Part shown: piece by piece, positions 42,046 through 49,638 of the stretch
Position numbering within the stretch: the stretch's first letter is position 1
How the letters are laid out: every line of letters begins with the position of its first letter
Assembly: GCA_016787285.1 (NCBI GenBank)
Contig: JAEUUV010000258.1
Coordinates: forward strand, 1-60,854
Direction of reading: 5' to 3'
DNA length: 60,854 nucleotides
Source of the DNA: Saprospiraceae bacterium
GTDB lineage: Bacteria; Bacteroidota; Bacteroidia; Chitinophagales; Saprospiraceae
Program-made: the position numbers and the translations under genes
The notes under the pieces: model-generated
What the model was told of the DNA's origin: nothing
Seen by the model: only the letters and a program-made list of their open reading frames with translations
Databases searched by the model: none

Positions 42046-42735
42046 TCACGTCCGCATCTCCGCTACCAGCCCGTCCATATCCCGCACCAGCAATCGCGAG
42101 CGATTGAACGTGATCAGTTTTTTGTAACGCAGGTCGTTGAGCGTGGTGGTGACGGTTTGGCGGCTGGTGGCGGTCATGTTGGCGATTTCCTGGTGCGTGA
42201 CGGGTTTGCGGATGACCCATTCGTAGCCGACACGTTCGCCCTTTTGGCGGGTGAGTTCCACCAGAAACTCCACAATGCGGCTTCGGCTGTCGCGAAATAC
42301 CAGCGACTCCAGGCGGCGCTCCAGTTCCAATTGACGGGCGCCGAAAATTCGCATGAAAAACAGGTTCAGTTCGCTGCGTTCGCGCATGAGGCTGCGCATT
42401 TCGTCCAATGTGACCACGCAGGCGACGGTTTTTTCGAGCGCGATGGCCCAATCGCGCCGGCGTTGTTCACCCACGAGCGCCAGTTCGCCGAACACCTCGC
42501 CCTTACCCAGAATGACCTTGGTAATTTCCTTGCCCTCTTCGTTCATGGTGGAAATTTTCACCCGACCTTCCGTGATGAAGAAAATGCGGTCGGACAGGTC
42601 GTCCGGCACAAAAAACTGTTCGCCTTTGGCAAAGGTGCGTTGTGCGTGGTGGGACATCCGCTCGGTATCGCCAAGTTTGTTCGGACAAAGCAGGTGGGTG
42701 AGGTCTATGTTTTCGAGATGCCAGAGCGCCTGCAT
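42046..42735 (-). CDS. Crp/Fnr family transcriptional regulator
   Basis: A 229-residue Crp/Fnr regulator with an N-terminal cyclic-nucleotide-binding-type domain (FAKGEQFFVPDDLSDRIFFI; GKGEVFGELALVGEQRRRDW), a long dimerisation helix (ARQLELERRLESLVFRDSRS) and a C-terminal winged helix-turn-helix (VTHQEIANMTATSRQTVTTT). The Arg of the cAMP phosphate-binding cassette is replaced in the GELAL motif, so the ligand may differ. It begins 15 bases after the dnaX stop and is probably co-transcribed with it. Confidence 0.93.
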   Translation of the reverse strand: MQALWHLENIDLTHLLCPNKLGDTERMSHHAQRTFAKGEQFFVPDDLSDRIFFITEGRVKISTMNEEGKEITKVILGKGEVFGELALVGEQRRRDWAIALEKTVACVVTLDEMRSLMRERSELNLFFMRIFGARQLELERRLESLVFRDSRSRIVEFLVELTRQKGERVGYEWVIRKPVTHQEIANMTATSRQTVTTTLNDLRYKKLITFNRSRLLVRDMDGLVAEMRT

Positions 42736-42750
42736 GGGGAGGGAGAGCGG

Positions 42751-44568
42751 TTATTCGTCCAACTTAAGATCGAAGCGGTTTAACAGATCGGCAACCAAAG
42801 GGTTCACTTCCCGCATTTTGTCCAATTTCTCCTTCGTGGTCAGCGGGCGCTTGGGCTGGGCGGCCGCCTGTGCTTCAGCCATTTTGGCTTCGTCCAGTTC
42901 CACCCGGATTTTTATCGCCGGGTCGTGCAGGTGGGTGCGGAGGGTATCGAGCAGGTGCGTCAGCTCCTCCAGGATCAGCGCGCGGTGCACGGTCAGGCCT
43001 ACGGTGACCACCACGGTTTTGTCGTCGAGGCGCAGCGATGCGCCCGTCATGGCCTGCCGGAGTGTGGGCGAGGGCGTTGTTTCGGCAAAGGCCCGCCATT
43101 CCGATGCGGCATTGTCGAGCGAGAGGCGGCTCTCCCGGCCGGCCCGTTCGATTTCTTCCACGGCAACGGCCTCTTCAAAATCTTCCAGGCGCAGGGATAC
43201 TTTTTCCGCGCGTTTAAGCCCCAGACGCAGGTCGCTCTTGAGTGCGGTCATCGCTTCGGCGTTCAATTCGTGCGCCGTGGAGGGCGGATGTACGATGGGC
43301 GGCGCGTGCTGCACGGTAACCGGGGCGCGGTTGGTAACCGGGACGGACTGTGCCGGGGCTGCTATGGATTCGTGGGCATTGCTTTTCCCAGGATTCCCGC
43401 CCTGAGCCTGCTGTCGGTGGGCTTCCGTTACGTCAGGAGTTTTTTTTTCCAGGGTTTCTGCGGCGGCTACGGCGCGGTTGATGTAGCACATTTTCAACAG
43501 GGCCATTTCCACGTGCAGGCGTTTGTGGCGGGCCATTTTCAGGTTTACGTCGCAGTCATTGGCAAACTGGAGTGCGGAGAGCAGGAAAGCGGTCGGCGCC
43601 AGTTCGGCCTGCCGGCGGTAGCGTTCGCTGAGGGATTCGCCCACTTCGAGCAGGTCGAGCGTGGCGGGGACTTTGCACACCAGCACGTTGCGCAGGTGTT
43701 CGGCTAAGCCGACGAGGAATACTTCCGGCTCGAAGCCCTTGCGCAGAATTTGATCGAACAGGTGGAGTATGGAGGCCGAATCTTCGGCCATGAGCGCGTC
43801 GGTGATCTGGAAATAGTAGTCGTAGTCAAGTACGTTGAGGTTCTCGATCACGTCTTCGTACCGGATTTTTTTGCCGGCGGAGGCGCTGGTAATGCGGTCG
43901 AAGATGGACAGGGCATCGCGCAGGGCGCCGTCGGCTTTCTGGGCGATGATGTGCAGGGCGCCCTCGTCGGCGTCAATCCCTTCCTGTGCGCAGATGTTTT
44001 GCAGGTGCGCCACCATGTCGGCCACGCCGATGCGGCGGAAGTCAAATATCTGGCAGCGCGACAGGATGGTGGGGATGATCTTGTGTTTCTCGGTGGTGGC
44101 CAGTATAAAAATGGCGTAGGGCGGCGGCTCTTCCAGCGTTTTCAGAAACGCGTTGAACGCGCCCTGCGAGAGCATATGCACCTCGTCAATGATGTACACT
44201 TTGTACTTGCCGCGTTGTGGCGGAACGCGCACCTGATCCACGAGTGCGCGGATGTGATCCACCCCGTTGTTGGAGGCGGCGTCCAGTTCAAAAATATTCC
44301 AGGAGGCATCTTCCTGAAAAGCCTTGCAGGAAGAGCACGTGTTGCAGGCTTCGTATTCGGGCGAGAGGTTTTCGCAGTTCAGGATTTTGGCCAGGATGCG
44401 TGCGCAGGTGGTTTTGCCTACGCCGCGCGGCCCGCAAAACAGAAAAGCATGCGCCACGTGGTCGGTGGCAAGGGCATTTTTCAGGGTCTGGGCGACGTGC
44501 TGCTGGCCCACCACGTCTTCGAAACGCCGGGGACGGTACTTGCGGGCAGAAACGACGAAGTTGCTCAT
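42751..44568 (-). CDS. dnaX: DNA polymerase III subunit gamma/tau
   Basis: A 605-residue DnaX, the clamp-loader ATPase. Walker A is GPRGVGKTT, the zinc site has four Cys (CENLSPEYEACNTCSSCKAF), Walker B is IIDEVHMLS, sensor 1 is ATTEKHKI, and the SRC motif is LSRCQIFDF. Domain III ends near residue 370; the C-terminal tau region is divergent. A run of nine A lies at codons 374-377 (GAA AAA AAA ACT, 43440-43448); a shift to -1 would give AAC TCC TGA and a 378-residue gamma-like product. The -7 box TACTTTTG ends six bases before the start. The longer TTG start at 44577 overlaps that box. Confidence 0.96.
   Translation of the reverse strand: MSNFVVSARKYRPRRFEDVVGQQHVAQTLKNALATDHVAHAFLFCGPRGVGKTTCARILAKILNCENLSPEYEACNTCSSCKAFQEDASWNIFELDAASNNGVDHIRALVDQVRVPPQRGKYKVYIIDEVHMLSQGAFNAFLKTLEEPPPYAIFILATTEKHKIIPTILSRCQIFDFRRIGVADMVAHLQNICAQEGIDADEGALHIIAQKADGALRDALSIFDRITSASAGKKIRYEDVIENLNVLDYDYYFQITDALMAEDSASILHLFDQILRKGFEPEVFLVGLAEHLRNVLVCKVPATLDLLEVGESLSERYRRQAELAPTAFLLSALQFANDCDVNLKMARHKRLHVEMALLKMCYINRAVAAAETLEKKTPDVTEAHRQQAQGGNPGKSNAHESIAAPAQSVPVTNRAPVTVQHAPPIVHPPSTAHELNAEAMTALKSDLRLGLKRAEKVSLRLEDFEEAVAVEEIERAGRESRLSLDNAASEWRAFAETTPSPTLRQAMTGASLRLDDKTVVVTVGLTVHRALILEELTHLLDTLRTHLHDPAIKIRVELDEAKMAEAQAAAQPKRPLTTKEKLDKMREVNPLVADLLNRFDLKLDE
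43440..43448 (-). promoter_or_regulatory. A9 slippery run in dnaX (candidate frameshift/slippage site)
   Basis: Nine consecutive A on the coding strand are followed by CTCCTGACG. In the -1 frame the next codons are AAC TCC TGA, so slippage would end the protein just after domain III, as known for gamma in E. coli (ribosomal) and Thermus (transcriptional, also on A9). Confidence 0.65.
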
Positions 44569-44574
44569 GTCGTG

Positions 44575-44582
44575 CAAAAGTA
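44575..44582 (-). promoter_or_regulatory. -7 box TACTTTTG of dnaX
   Basis: Exact TAnnTTTG on the minus strand; six bases separate it from the ATG at 44568, predicting a nearly leaderless mRNA. Confidence 0.7.
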
Positions 44583-44769
44583 CGGTACCCGGTTGGAGAA
44601 CTCCACCGCGTTTTTGAGGAAATTACCAACACCCCGAAAACCTTTCGCAGAAAGATGTGGCCAACCATGAGCGGAAGCACCCAGCGCGAAATGAAATTTG
44701 TCGGGCGAAATTCAGACCTTGCGAGGCGTAACACATTTCCTCACGTACCAGTCCGCCTGTACCAACACC

Positions 44770-45351
44770 ATGTTGTTTTTTTTCTCCAAACCGACCCCGG
44801 AGCGCATGCGCCGTTTCCTCGAAACTGAATGCGACCGCCCGTTAACCTACCCGGAGGTGGGCCGGACATGCAGCACCGACCCGGTGCCCGGCTATGACAA
44901 CGACCTGAACCGCATCGAACTTGGCCGGGGTGATGCCGTCTGGGCCGCCGCTAAAGCGGCCGTCCGGCAATGGCACATGTTCCCGGGTGGCTGGGCGTTT
45001 GTGTTCCCGGATGCACAACCGATCCGGGAGGGTATAGTCGTGGCGATGGCGGCACGGGTGCTGGGCATTTGGTGGCTCAACTCCTGCCGCATCGTGTACA
45101 CCCTGGACGAGCCAAACCGCTTCGGCTTTGCCTACGGTACCTTGCCCGGCCATATCGAGTGCGGCGAAGAACTTTTCCTGGTGGAAAAAACCGACGACGG
45201 GCGGGTGTGGTATACCTTGCGGGCCTTCTCGCGTCCGCGGTTTTGGGCAGCCCGTGCAGGCTATCCGCTGGCCCGGCGCTATCAGCGTAAATTCGTGCGG
45301 GAATCCCTGCAGTCCATGCTCGGACATGTGCACAAAAGTTTGCCGAGATGA
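44770..45351 (+). CDS. DUF1990 family protein
   Basis: A 193-residue DUF1990 protein. Family phrases are RPLTYPEVGRTC, GYDNDLNRIELGRGDAVWAA, RQWHMFPGGWAFVFPDAQPI, YGTLPGHIECGEELFLVEKT and AFSRPRFWAARAGYPLARRY. The domain is SRPBCC-like in predicted fold and its ligand is unknown. It overlaps the YndJ-like gene by four bases; in Bacillus the equivalents yndH and yndJ are also neighbours, which supports a functional pair. The start follows an A/C-rich leader without a clear -7 box. Confidence 0.88.
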   Translation: MLFFFSKPTPERMRRFLETECDRPLTYPEVGRTCSTDPVPGYDNDLNRIELGRGDAVWAAAKAAVRQWHMFPGGWAFVFPDAQPIREGIVVAMAARVLGIWWLNSCRIVYTLDEPNRFGFAYGTLPGHIECGEELFLVEKTDDGRVWYTLRAFSRPRFWAARAGYPLARRYQRKFVRESLQSMLGHVHKSLPR

Positions 45352-46286
45352 AGTACTTATCGCCCATTATTATCTGGATGCTGTATCTGTTGCTGACCAT
45401 GGAGCCGATCATGCAGCACCACTTTGAAGCCGGCCTCGTGGTGTTTTCGGTTATGATGGTGATACCACGGGGACTGGCCTTGATGGGCTACCACCAAGGC
45501 TGGCCGTATCAGTTTATGATATTTTTCGTGATGTACGCCTATGCCATCTGGCCTGATCCGGAAGCGGTTTGGTGGGTGCTGCCGTACGTCTTGTGGGCAT
45601 CGTGGCTGGCGATCTGGGAATTTGTGAACACGGCTGTTTCCAAAGAATTTCACCTGAGCAACCTGCTGCGGATAGCAGCGCTCGGCTACTGGGCAACGGG
45701 CGCCGTCTGGGTACTTTTTTTTCTGGGCGACATACACCCGCTGGGATTCAGTTCGCTGATGGTCGGGCTGACGTCGGCGCATTTTCACGTAGCCGGTTTT
45801 GCGTTGGCCGTAGCGGTATACTGCCTGTATCAGCACACCCCCGGCAAAACCAACCGCAAATTGGGCTACGGAATTCTGGCCGGCATGCCGGCTGTGGCCA
45901 CCGGGATCACCCTGACGCACCTGGGGTTTTCACATATTCCGGAGTGGCTGGCAGCCACGGGGTTTATCGTGCTCGCATACTCGATCGTGTGGCAGCATGT
46001 TAAACTGGCTCTGCAGCAGCCGTATTACACCACGCAGCGCGAAACCTGGCTCTGGGCCTCGGCCTGCCTGGGCATAGGCGCCGCCATGGCGCTGGTGTAC
46101 GCCATGCGTTTTATTTATCCGATCAAATGGTTCGACATATCGAATATGCGCTTTTACCACGGCACCCTGAATACCGTAGGTTTCGGATGGCTGATCCTCC
46201 GCGGGTGGCTGGCGTACGAAGACCGGGACAGGTACAAACCCTGGGACGGTACCCTGCCCAGGAAGTCGCCCTTTTGGTGGACGTGA
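45348..46286 (+). CDS. YndJ-like integral membrane protein
   Basis: A 312-residue membrane protein with eight to nine hydrophobic segments. Conserved-looking polar residues lie within membranes: LTSAHFHVAGFALAVAVYCL, THLGFSHIPEW and RFYHGTLNTVGFGWLILRGW. The His-rich positions resemble the YndJ family. Function is unknown; a small-molecule or heme-related role is only speculation. It is coupled by ATGA overlap to the DUF1990 gene and converges on a T9SS gene 14 bases away. Confidence 0.85.
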   Translation: MKYLSPIIIWMLYLLLTMEPIMQHHFEAGLVVFSVMMVIPRGLALMGYHQGWPYQFMIFFVMYAYAIWPDPEAVWWVLPYVLWASWLAIWEFVNTAVSKEFHLSNLLRIAALGYWATGAVWVLFFLGDIHPLGFSSLMVGLTSAHFHVAGFALAVAVYCLYQHTPGKTNRKLGYGILAGMPAVATGITLTHLGFSHIPEWLAATGFIVLAYSIVWQHVKLALQQPYYTTQRETWLWASACLGIGAAMALVYAMRFIYPIKWFDISNMRFYHGTLNTVGFGWLILRGWLAYEDRDRYKPWDGTLPRKSPFWWT

Positions 46287-46300
46287 GGTGTTAACCACAC

Positions 46301-48601
46301 TCAAATTTTACTCAACACCCCTCTCCCCGCAAGCCGGCCCTCGCTCCGCAGTTCCACGAAGTACAGCCCCGGCGCATAGCCGCCGAGCAGGATACGGAAC
46401 GCGCCGCCGGGCGCTTCGCCCCGGGCTACAACCCGCCCGAGCAGGTTGTACACCTGCCAGTCCACGGGCCGGTTGTGCGGCCACTCCACGCGCGCTTCGG
46501 TGCGGGCGGGGTTGGGGCTGATGCGGATGTCGGACACTCCGGCATCTCCGGCGGAAGTAGTGCTTGTCGTGCAATCCACCAGTACGGTTTTGTACACCGT
46601 GAGTCCGCCGCGCAGGTTGCCGGCCACCATTTCGAGGATGCCGTCGCCGTCGAGGTCGCCGAATGTGACGCTACTGCGCTCGCCGTCGTCCACGTTGCCC
46701 CAGGTTTTGGAAATCAGGGAAAACGGCGTTTCCGTGGTGCCGACGTTGGTATACGCCTCGATGTTTCCGGTTTGTGTGCCCACGATGAGCAGGCGCTCGC
46801 CGTTGGGCTGTTCGATGAATGCCGGAGCGCTGAAGCCCACGTCGGATTGCGGAGCGCGGGTGTCAATGCTGCCGAGTTTGTTGGTCACCGGCTGCGCCGA
46901 AAACACCGGATTGTCGGGTGCGCCGGTGTTTTTGAAAAAGTTGAGGTTGCCGTTGCGCTCGCCCATCACAATGTCTTTGACGCCGTCGTAATCGAGGTCA
47001 ACAATGGCGGGCGTGGAGTAACTGCCGATGTCCATAGTCGCCCAGATGATGTTGAAATTTTGCTGAAATTGCATGGGGTTGCCAGCGCCGGCGGTATTGC
47101 GGAAGTAGTACAGGGCGCCGAAATTGCTGCCCACGAGCAGGTCCTGGTCGCCGTCGTTGTCGAGGTCGCCAAAAGCAGGGAAGAAGTCGTAGTCGTTGGG
47201 CGTGAATGCCGAAAGCCCGAGCCAGTCGGAGTTTGTCAGGGTAAACTGCGGCTGGGTAGCCGTGCCGGTGTTCAGGAAGAGGTACAAACTGGCATTTTGA
47301 GCGTTTCCGGGAGCGTAGTAGCCGTAGTTGCCCACCACGAGATCGAGCAGGCCGTCGGCATTCACGTCCACCAGCACGGGGTGGGTGGCGGTGCCCACGT
47401 CCACCATTTCACCTACGAGGAAACGTTTGGTTTCCAGGTCGAAAAAGTGCCCGTTGGCGGCGGTGTTGACGTACAGCCAAGAGCCGTTCCGGTCGTCGTT
47501 GACGAACTTGCTGTTGGGCGCCACCACCATGTCGCCGTGGCCGTCGTTGTTCACATCGAGGTAATAAGCCGCCGGGAACTGGGGCAGTTCGACGGGGGTG
47601 CTGTACGAAGGGAAATTCACGTCCTGCTCGTTCATCCAGGCTTCCTGCGGGGTGCCGTAGTTGGTCATCATATTCATGCAGGTGAACGACACGTCGCCGG
47701 TCACCAACTCCAGGTCGCCGTCGCCGTCGTTGTCGAACAGCATAAGCGTGGAGCCGGGGTGGCGGGGTTCTTCGCCGCTGCGGTCTTCCACGACCGGTTG
47801 TCCGGCGAAAAACTCCACGCAGGTATCGGGCCGGGGGCTGAGGTTGTTTACGCAAAAGTTCAGGCCGGTTTCGTAAAAGCGCCCCCAACAGCGGTCGGTG
47901 ACCTCGAAGCGCAGGCTGTCCACTCCGAAACCTTTTTCCACCGACGTGTTTTTCACCAACCAGATATGCCCACCCGCCGAGCCGTCGAAGGTCAGGATAT
48001 CGAGGTCGCCGTCGCCGTCCACATCAGCCACGCCGGGCACATCGGTGTCGGCAATGATCAGGTTGTTCCAGACGCCGGGGATGGTGGATGGATAGTAAAT
48101 AAAGCGGTTATCGCAGTTGGAACACCCCGGGTATGAAAACAGGAAAGGCTTGAATTTGAGGACATTGTTTTCAAAATACCCCTGAAAAACCTGTACTTCC
48201 TGCGTGCTGAAGGGCGGTGGAAGCGATGCGCAAAAGATGTCGGAGGCGCCGTCCTGATTGAAATCCCGCAAAATCGCATAATCCTGCAAGGGCGGAAAAT
48301 GGCAGGCGTATTCCGGCGCATAGCGGTAACTGATCGCATTGGGCGTGCCGGTGTTGATGAAGGTCAGGAACGCATCGCCGGCCCGGTCGAACACGACGAG
48401 GTCAAGAATCTGGTCGTTGTTCAGGTCGGCTGCAGAGTATTGCCCGGCATTCAGCCCGCCGGCGAAGGGGTATTGCAGCGTTTTTCCGTTCTGGATGACC
48501 GGAAAAGTCATGGCCTGGAACATTTGCTCCTGTGCGGAGAGACTTAAGGCCGGTAAAAGGCATAAAAGAGTCGGGAATAGTCGTACCAACATTTGTAGCA
48601 T
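46301..48601 (-). CDS. T9SS-sorted FG-GAP/VCBS-repeat protein
   Basis: A 766-residue secreted protein with a signal peptide (FPTLLCLLPALSLSAQ) and about ten FG-GAP/VCBS propeller repeats, each with a calcium-like loop: DLNNDQILDLVV, DFNQDGASDIF, DVDGDGDLDILTF, DNDGDGDLELV, DVNADGLLDLVVG, DLDNDGDQDLLVG, DLDYDGVKDIVMG and DLDGDGILEMVAG. A T9SS type A sorting domain closes it (RISPNPARTEARVEWPHNRP...). It is expected at the cell surface as an adhesin-like or glycan-binding protein. A second start nine bases inside (48592) is equally possible. A possible -7 box TAGTTTTG lies at 48669-48676 on the minus strand. Confidence 0.92.
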   Translation of the reverse strand: MLQMLVRLFPTLLCLLPALSLSAQEQMFQAMTFPVIQNGKTLQYPFAGGLNAGQYSAADLNNDQILDLVVFDRAGDAFLTFINTGTPNAISYRYAPEYACHFPPLQDYAILRDFNQDGASDIFCASLPPPFSTQEVQVFQGYFENNVLKFKPFLFSYPGCSNCDNRFIYYPSTIPGVWNNLIIADTDVPGVADVDGDGDLDILTFDGSAGGHIWLVKNTSVEKGFGVDSLRFEVTDRCWGRFYETGLNFCVNNLSPRPDTCVEFFAGQPVVEDRSGEEPRHPGSTLMLFDNDGDGDLELVTGDVSFTCMNMMTNYGTPQEAWMNEQDVNFPSYSTPVELPQFPAAYYLDVNNDGHGDMVVAPNSKFVNDDRNGSWLYVNTAANGHFFDLETKRFLVGEMVDVGTATHPVLVDVNADGLLDLVVGNYGYYAPGNAQNASLYLFLNTGTATQPQFTLTNSDWLGLSAFTPNDYDFFPAFGDLDNDGDQDLLVGSNFGALYYFRNTAGAGNPMQFQQNFNIIWATMDIGSYSTPAIVDLDYDGVKDIVMGERNGNLNFFKNTGAPDNPVFSAQPVTNKLGSIDTRAPQSDVGFSAPAFIEQPNGERLLIVGTQTGNIEAYTNVGTTETPFSLISKTWGNVDDGERSSVTFGDLDGDGILEMVAGNLRGGLTVYKTVLVDCTTSTTSAGDAGVSDIRISPNPARTEARVEWPHNRPVDWQVYNLLGRVVARGEAPGGAFRILLGGYAPGLYFVELRSEGRLAGRGVLSKI

Positions 48602-48852
48602 ATTTTTGCGCCGTTGCAGCGTCGGGTGCAGGTTGAAAAAGTCAAAAACAGAAGAGTTTTTCTGCCGGCAAAACTACATGGTTTTACTGCCCGGAAAAGT
48701 ACCAAAGCGCTGCACCGCAAATCGCAGACAAAGTCTGTTCGCGGGCATGCATGTAGTCTATCATCTGCCCGTGTAGAGCGGACAGATTTTTACGAAATGA
48801 CAAAGGAAACCCAGTCAACCAGTCAACCAGTCAACCAATCATCCAGTCAACC
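48602..48852. other. Divergent intergenic region upstream of paaY
   Basis: It holds a minus-strand TAGTTTTG (48669-48676), a plus-strand TATTTTTG (48601-48608), and a segment 48768-48804 related to the arms of the inverted repeat at 1836-1928. A tandem octamer follows. No RNA gene was recognised. Confidence 0.5.
48812..48851. repeat. 8-bp tandem repeat (CAGTCAAC), five units
   Basis: Three exact CAGTCAAC, one CAATCATC variant and one further exact unit end one base before the paaY ATG (48853), so the repeat forms the ribosome-binding region. Confidence 0.92.
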
Positions 48853-49437
48853 ATGATCTACGAATTCAACGGTATCCGCCCGATCATACACGAGAGTGCA
48901 TTTGTGCATCCGCAAGCCGCCGTCACCGGCAACGTCGTTATCGGGCGCGACGTGTACATCGGCCCGGGCGCGGCCATTCGCGGCGACTGGGGGCGCATCC
49001 TCATCGCCGACGGCTGCAATGTGCAGGAAAACTGTACGATCCACATGTTCCCGGGCGTCACGGTGCATTTGCACGAATCGGCGCACATCGGGCACGGGGC
49101 CATAATCCATGGGGCAACAGTGGGACGCAACTGCCTTGTGGGCATGAACGCCGTGCTGATGGACGAAGTGGAACTCGGCGAGGAGTGCATCGTGGGGGCG
49201 CTATGCTTCATCAAGGCCGGCGAAAAAATTCCGCGCCGCAGCCTCGTGGTGGGCAATCCGGCCAAAATCGTGCGGGAAGTCTCCGACGACATGATCGCCT
49301 GGAAAACCGAGGGCACCGGCCTGTACCAGCAATTGCCGCGGCAATGCTACGACACCTTGCGGCCTTGCGAGCCGCTGCGGGAAGTGCCGGAGGATTTACC
49401 GGATATAGAGGGCGGGTACCGGCCCTGGAAAAAGTAG
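48853..49437 (+). CDS. paaY: PaaY-type gamma-carbonic-anhydrase-fold thioesterase
   Basis: A 194-residue left-handed beta-helix protein of the gamma-class carbonic anhydrase family, subgroup PaaY/CaiE. The hexapeptide turns are visible (VTGNVVIGRDVYIGPGAAIR; LVGMNAVLMDEVELGEECIV). Metal-binding His residues lie in CTIHMFPG, SAHIGHGAIIHG. PaaY hydrolyses dead-end CoA esters in phenylacetate catabolism. The C-terminal tail (LYQQLPRQCYDTLRPCEPLR) is typical for the PaaY subgroup. It stands apart from paaZ. The 8-bp repeat directly ahead of its ATG may set translation efficiency. Confidence 0.9.
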   Translation: MIYEFNGIRPIIHESAFVHPQAAVTGNVVIGRDVYIGPGAAIRGDWGRILIADGCNVQENCTIHMFPGVTVHLHESAHIGHGAIIHGATVGRNCLVGMNAVLMDEVELGEECIVGALCFIKAGEKIPRRSLVVGNPAKIVREVSDDMIAWKTEGTGLYQQLPRQCYDTLRPCEPLREVPEDLPDIEGGYRPWKK

Positions 49438-49638
49438 CCGCGGATTTTTTTTCCGAGTGCGGCAACAATGGCAACGCGGAGGACGCGGATTTTGCGGATT
49501 GCCGCGGATTTTTATATATCCGTGGTAATCCGTTTGATCTGTGTAATCCGCGTTGCCATTGACTCGCAAGCGGCAGCAAAATCCGCGGTAATCCGAAAAA
49601 TCCGCGTCATCTGCGTTCCCATTATTGCCGCGCTCGGC
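49438..49638. repeat. Palindromic intergenic repeat of the CGCGGATTT type (copy B)
   Basis: It begins right after the paaY stop and contains GGCAACAATGGCAACGCGG, GCCGCGGATTTTT and their complements. Its right end (CGAGCGCGGCAATAATGG on the minus strand) supplies the last codons and the TAA stop of the O-antigen ligase-like gene. Copy A is at 7111-7293. Confidence 0.9.

Noticed and set aside
46475-48136. 553-codon plus-strand frame
   Set aside because: It is the reverse image of the repeat-rich FG-GAP gene; the Val/His-rich repeats are a by-product of the GAC/GGC repeat codons.
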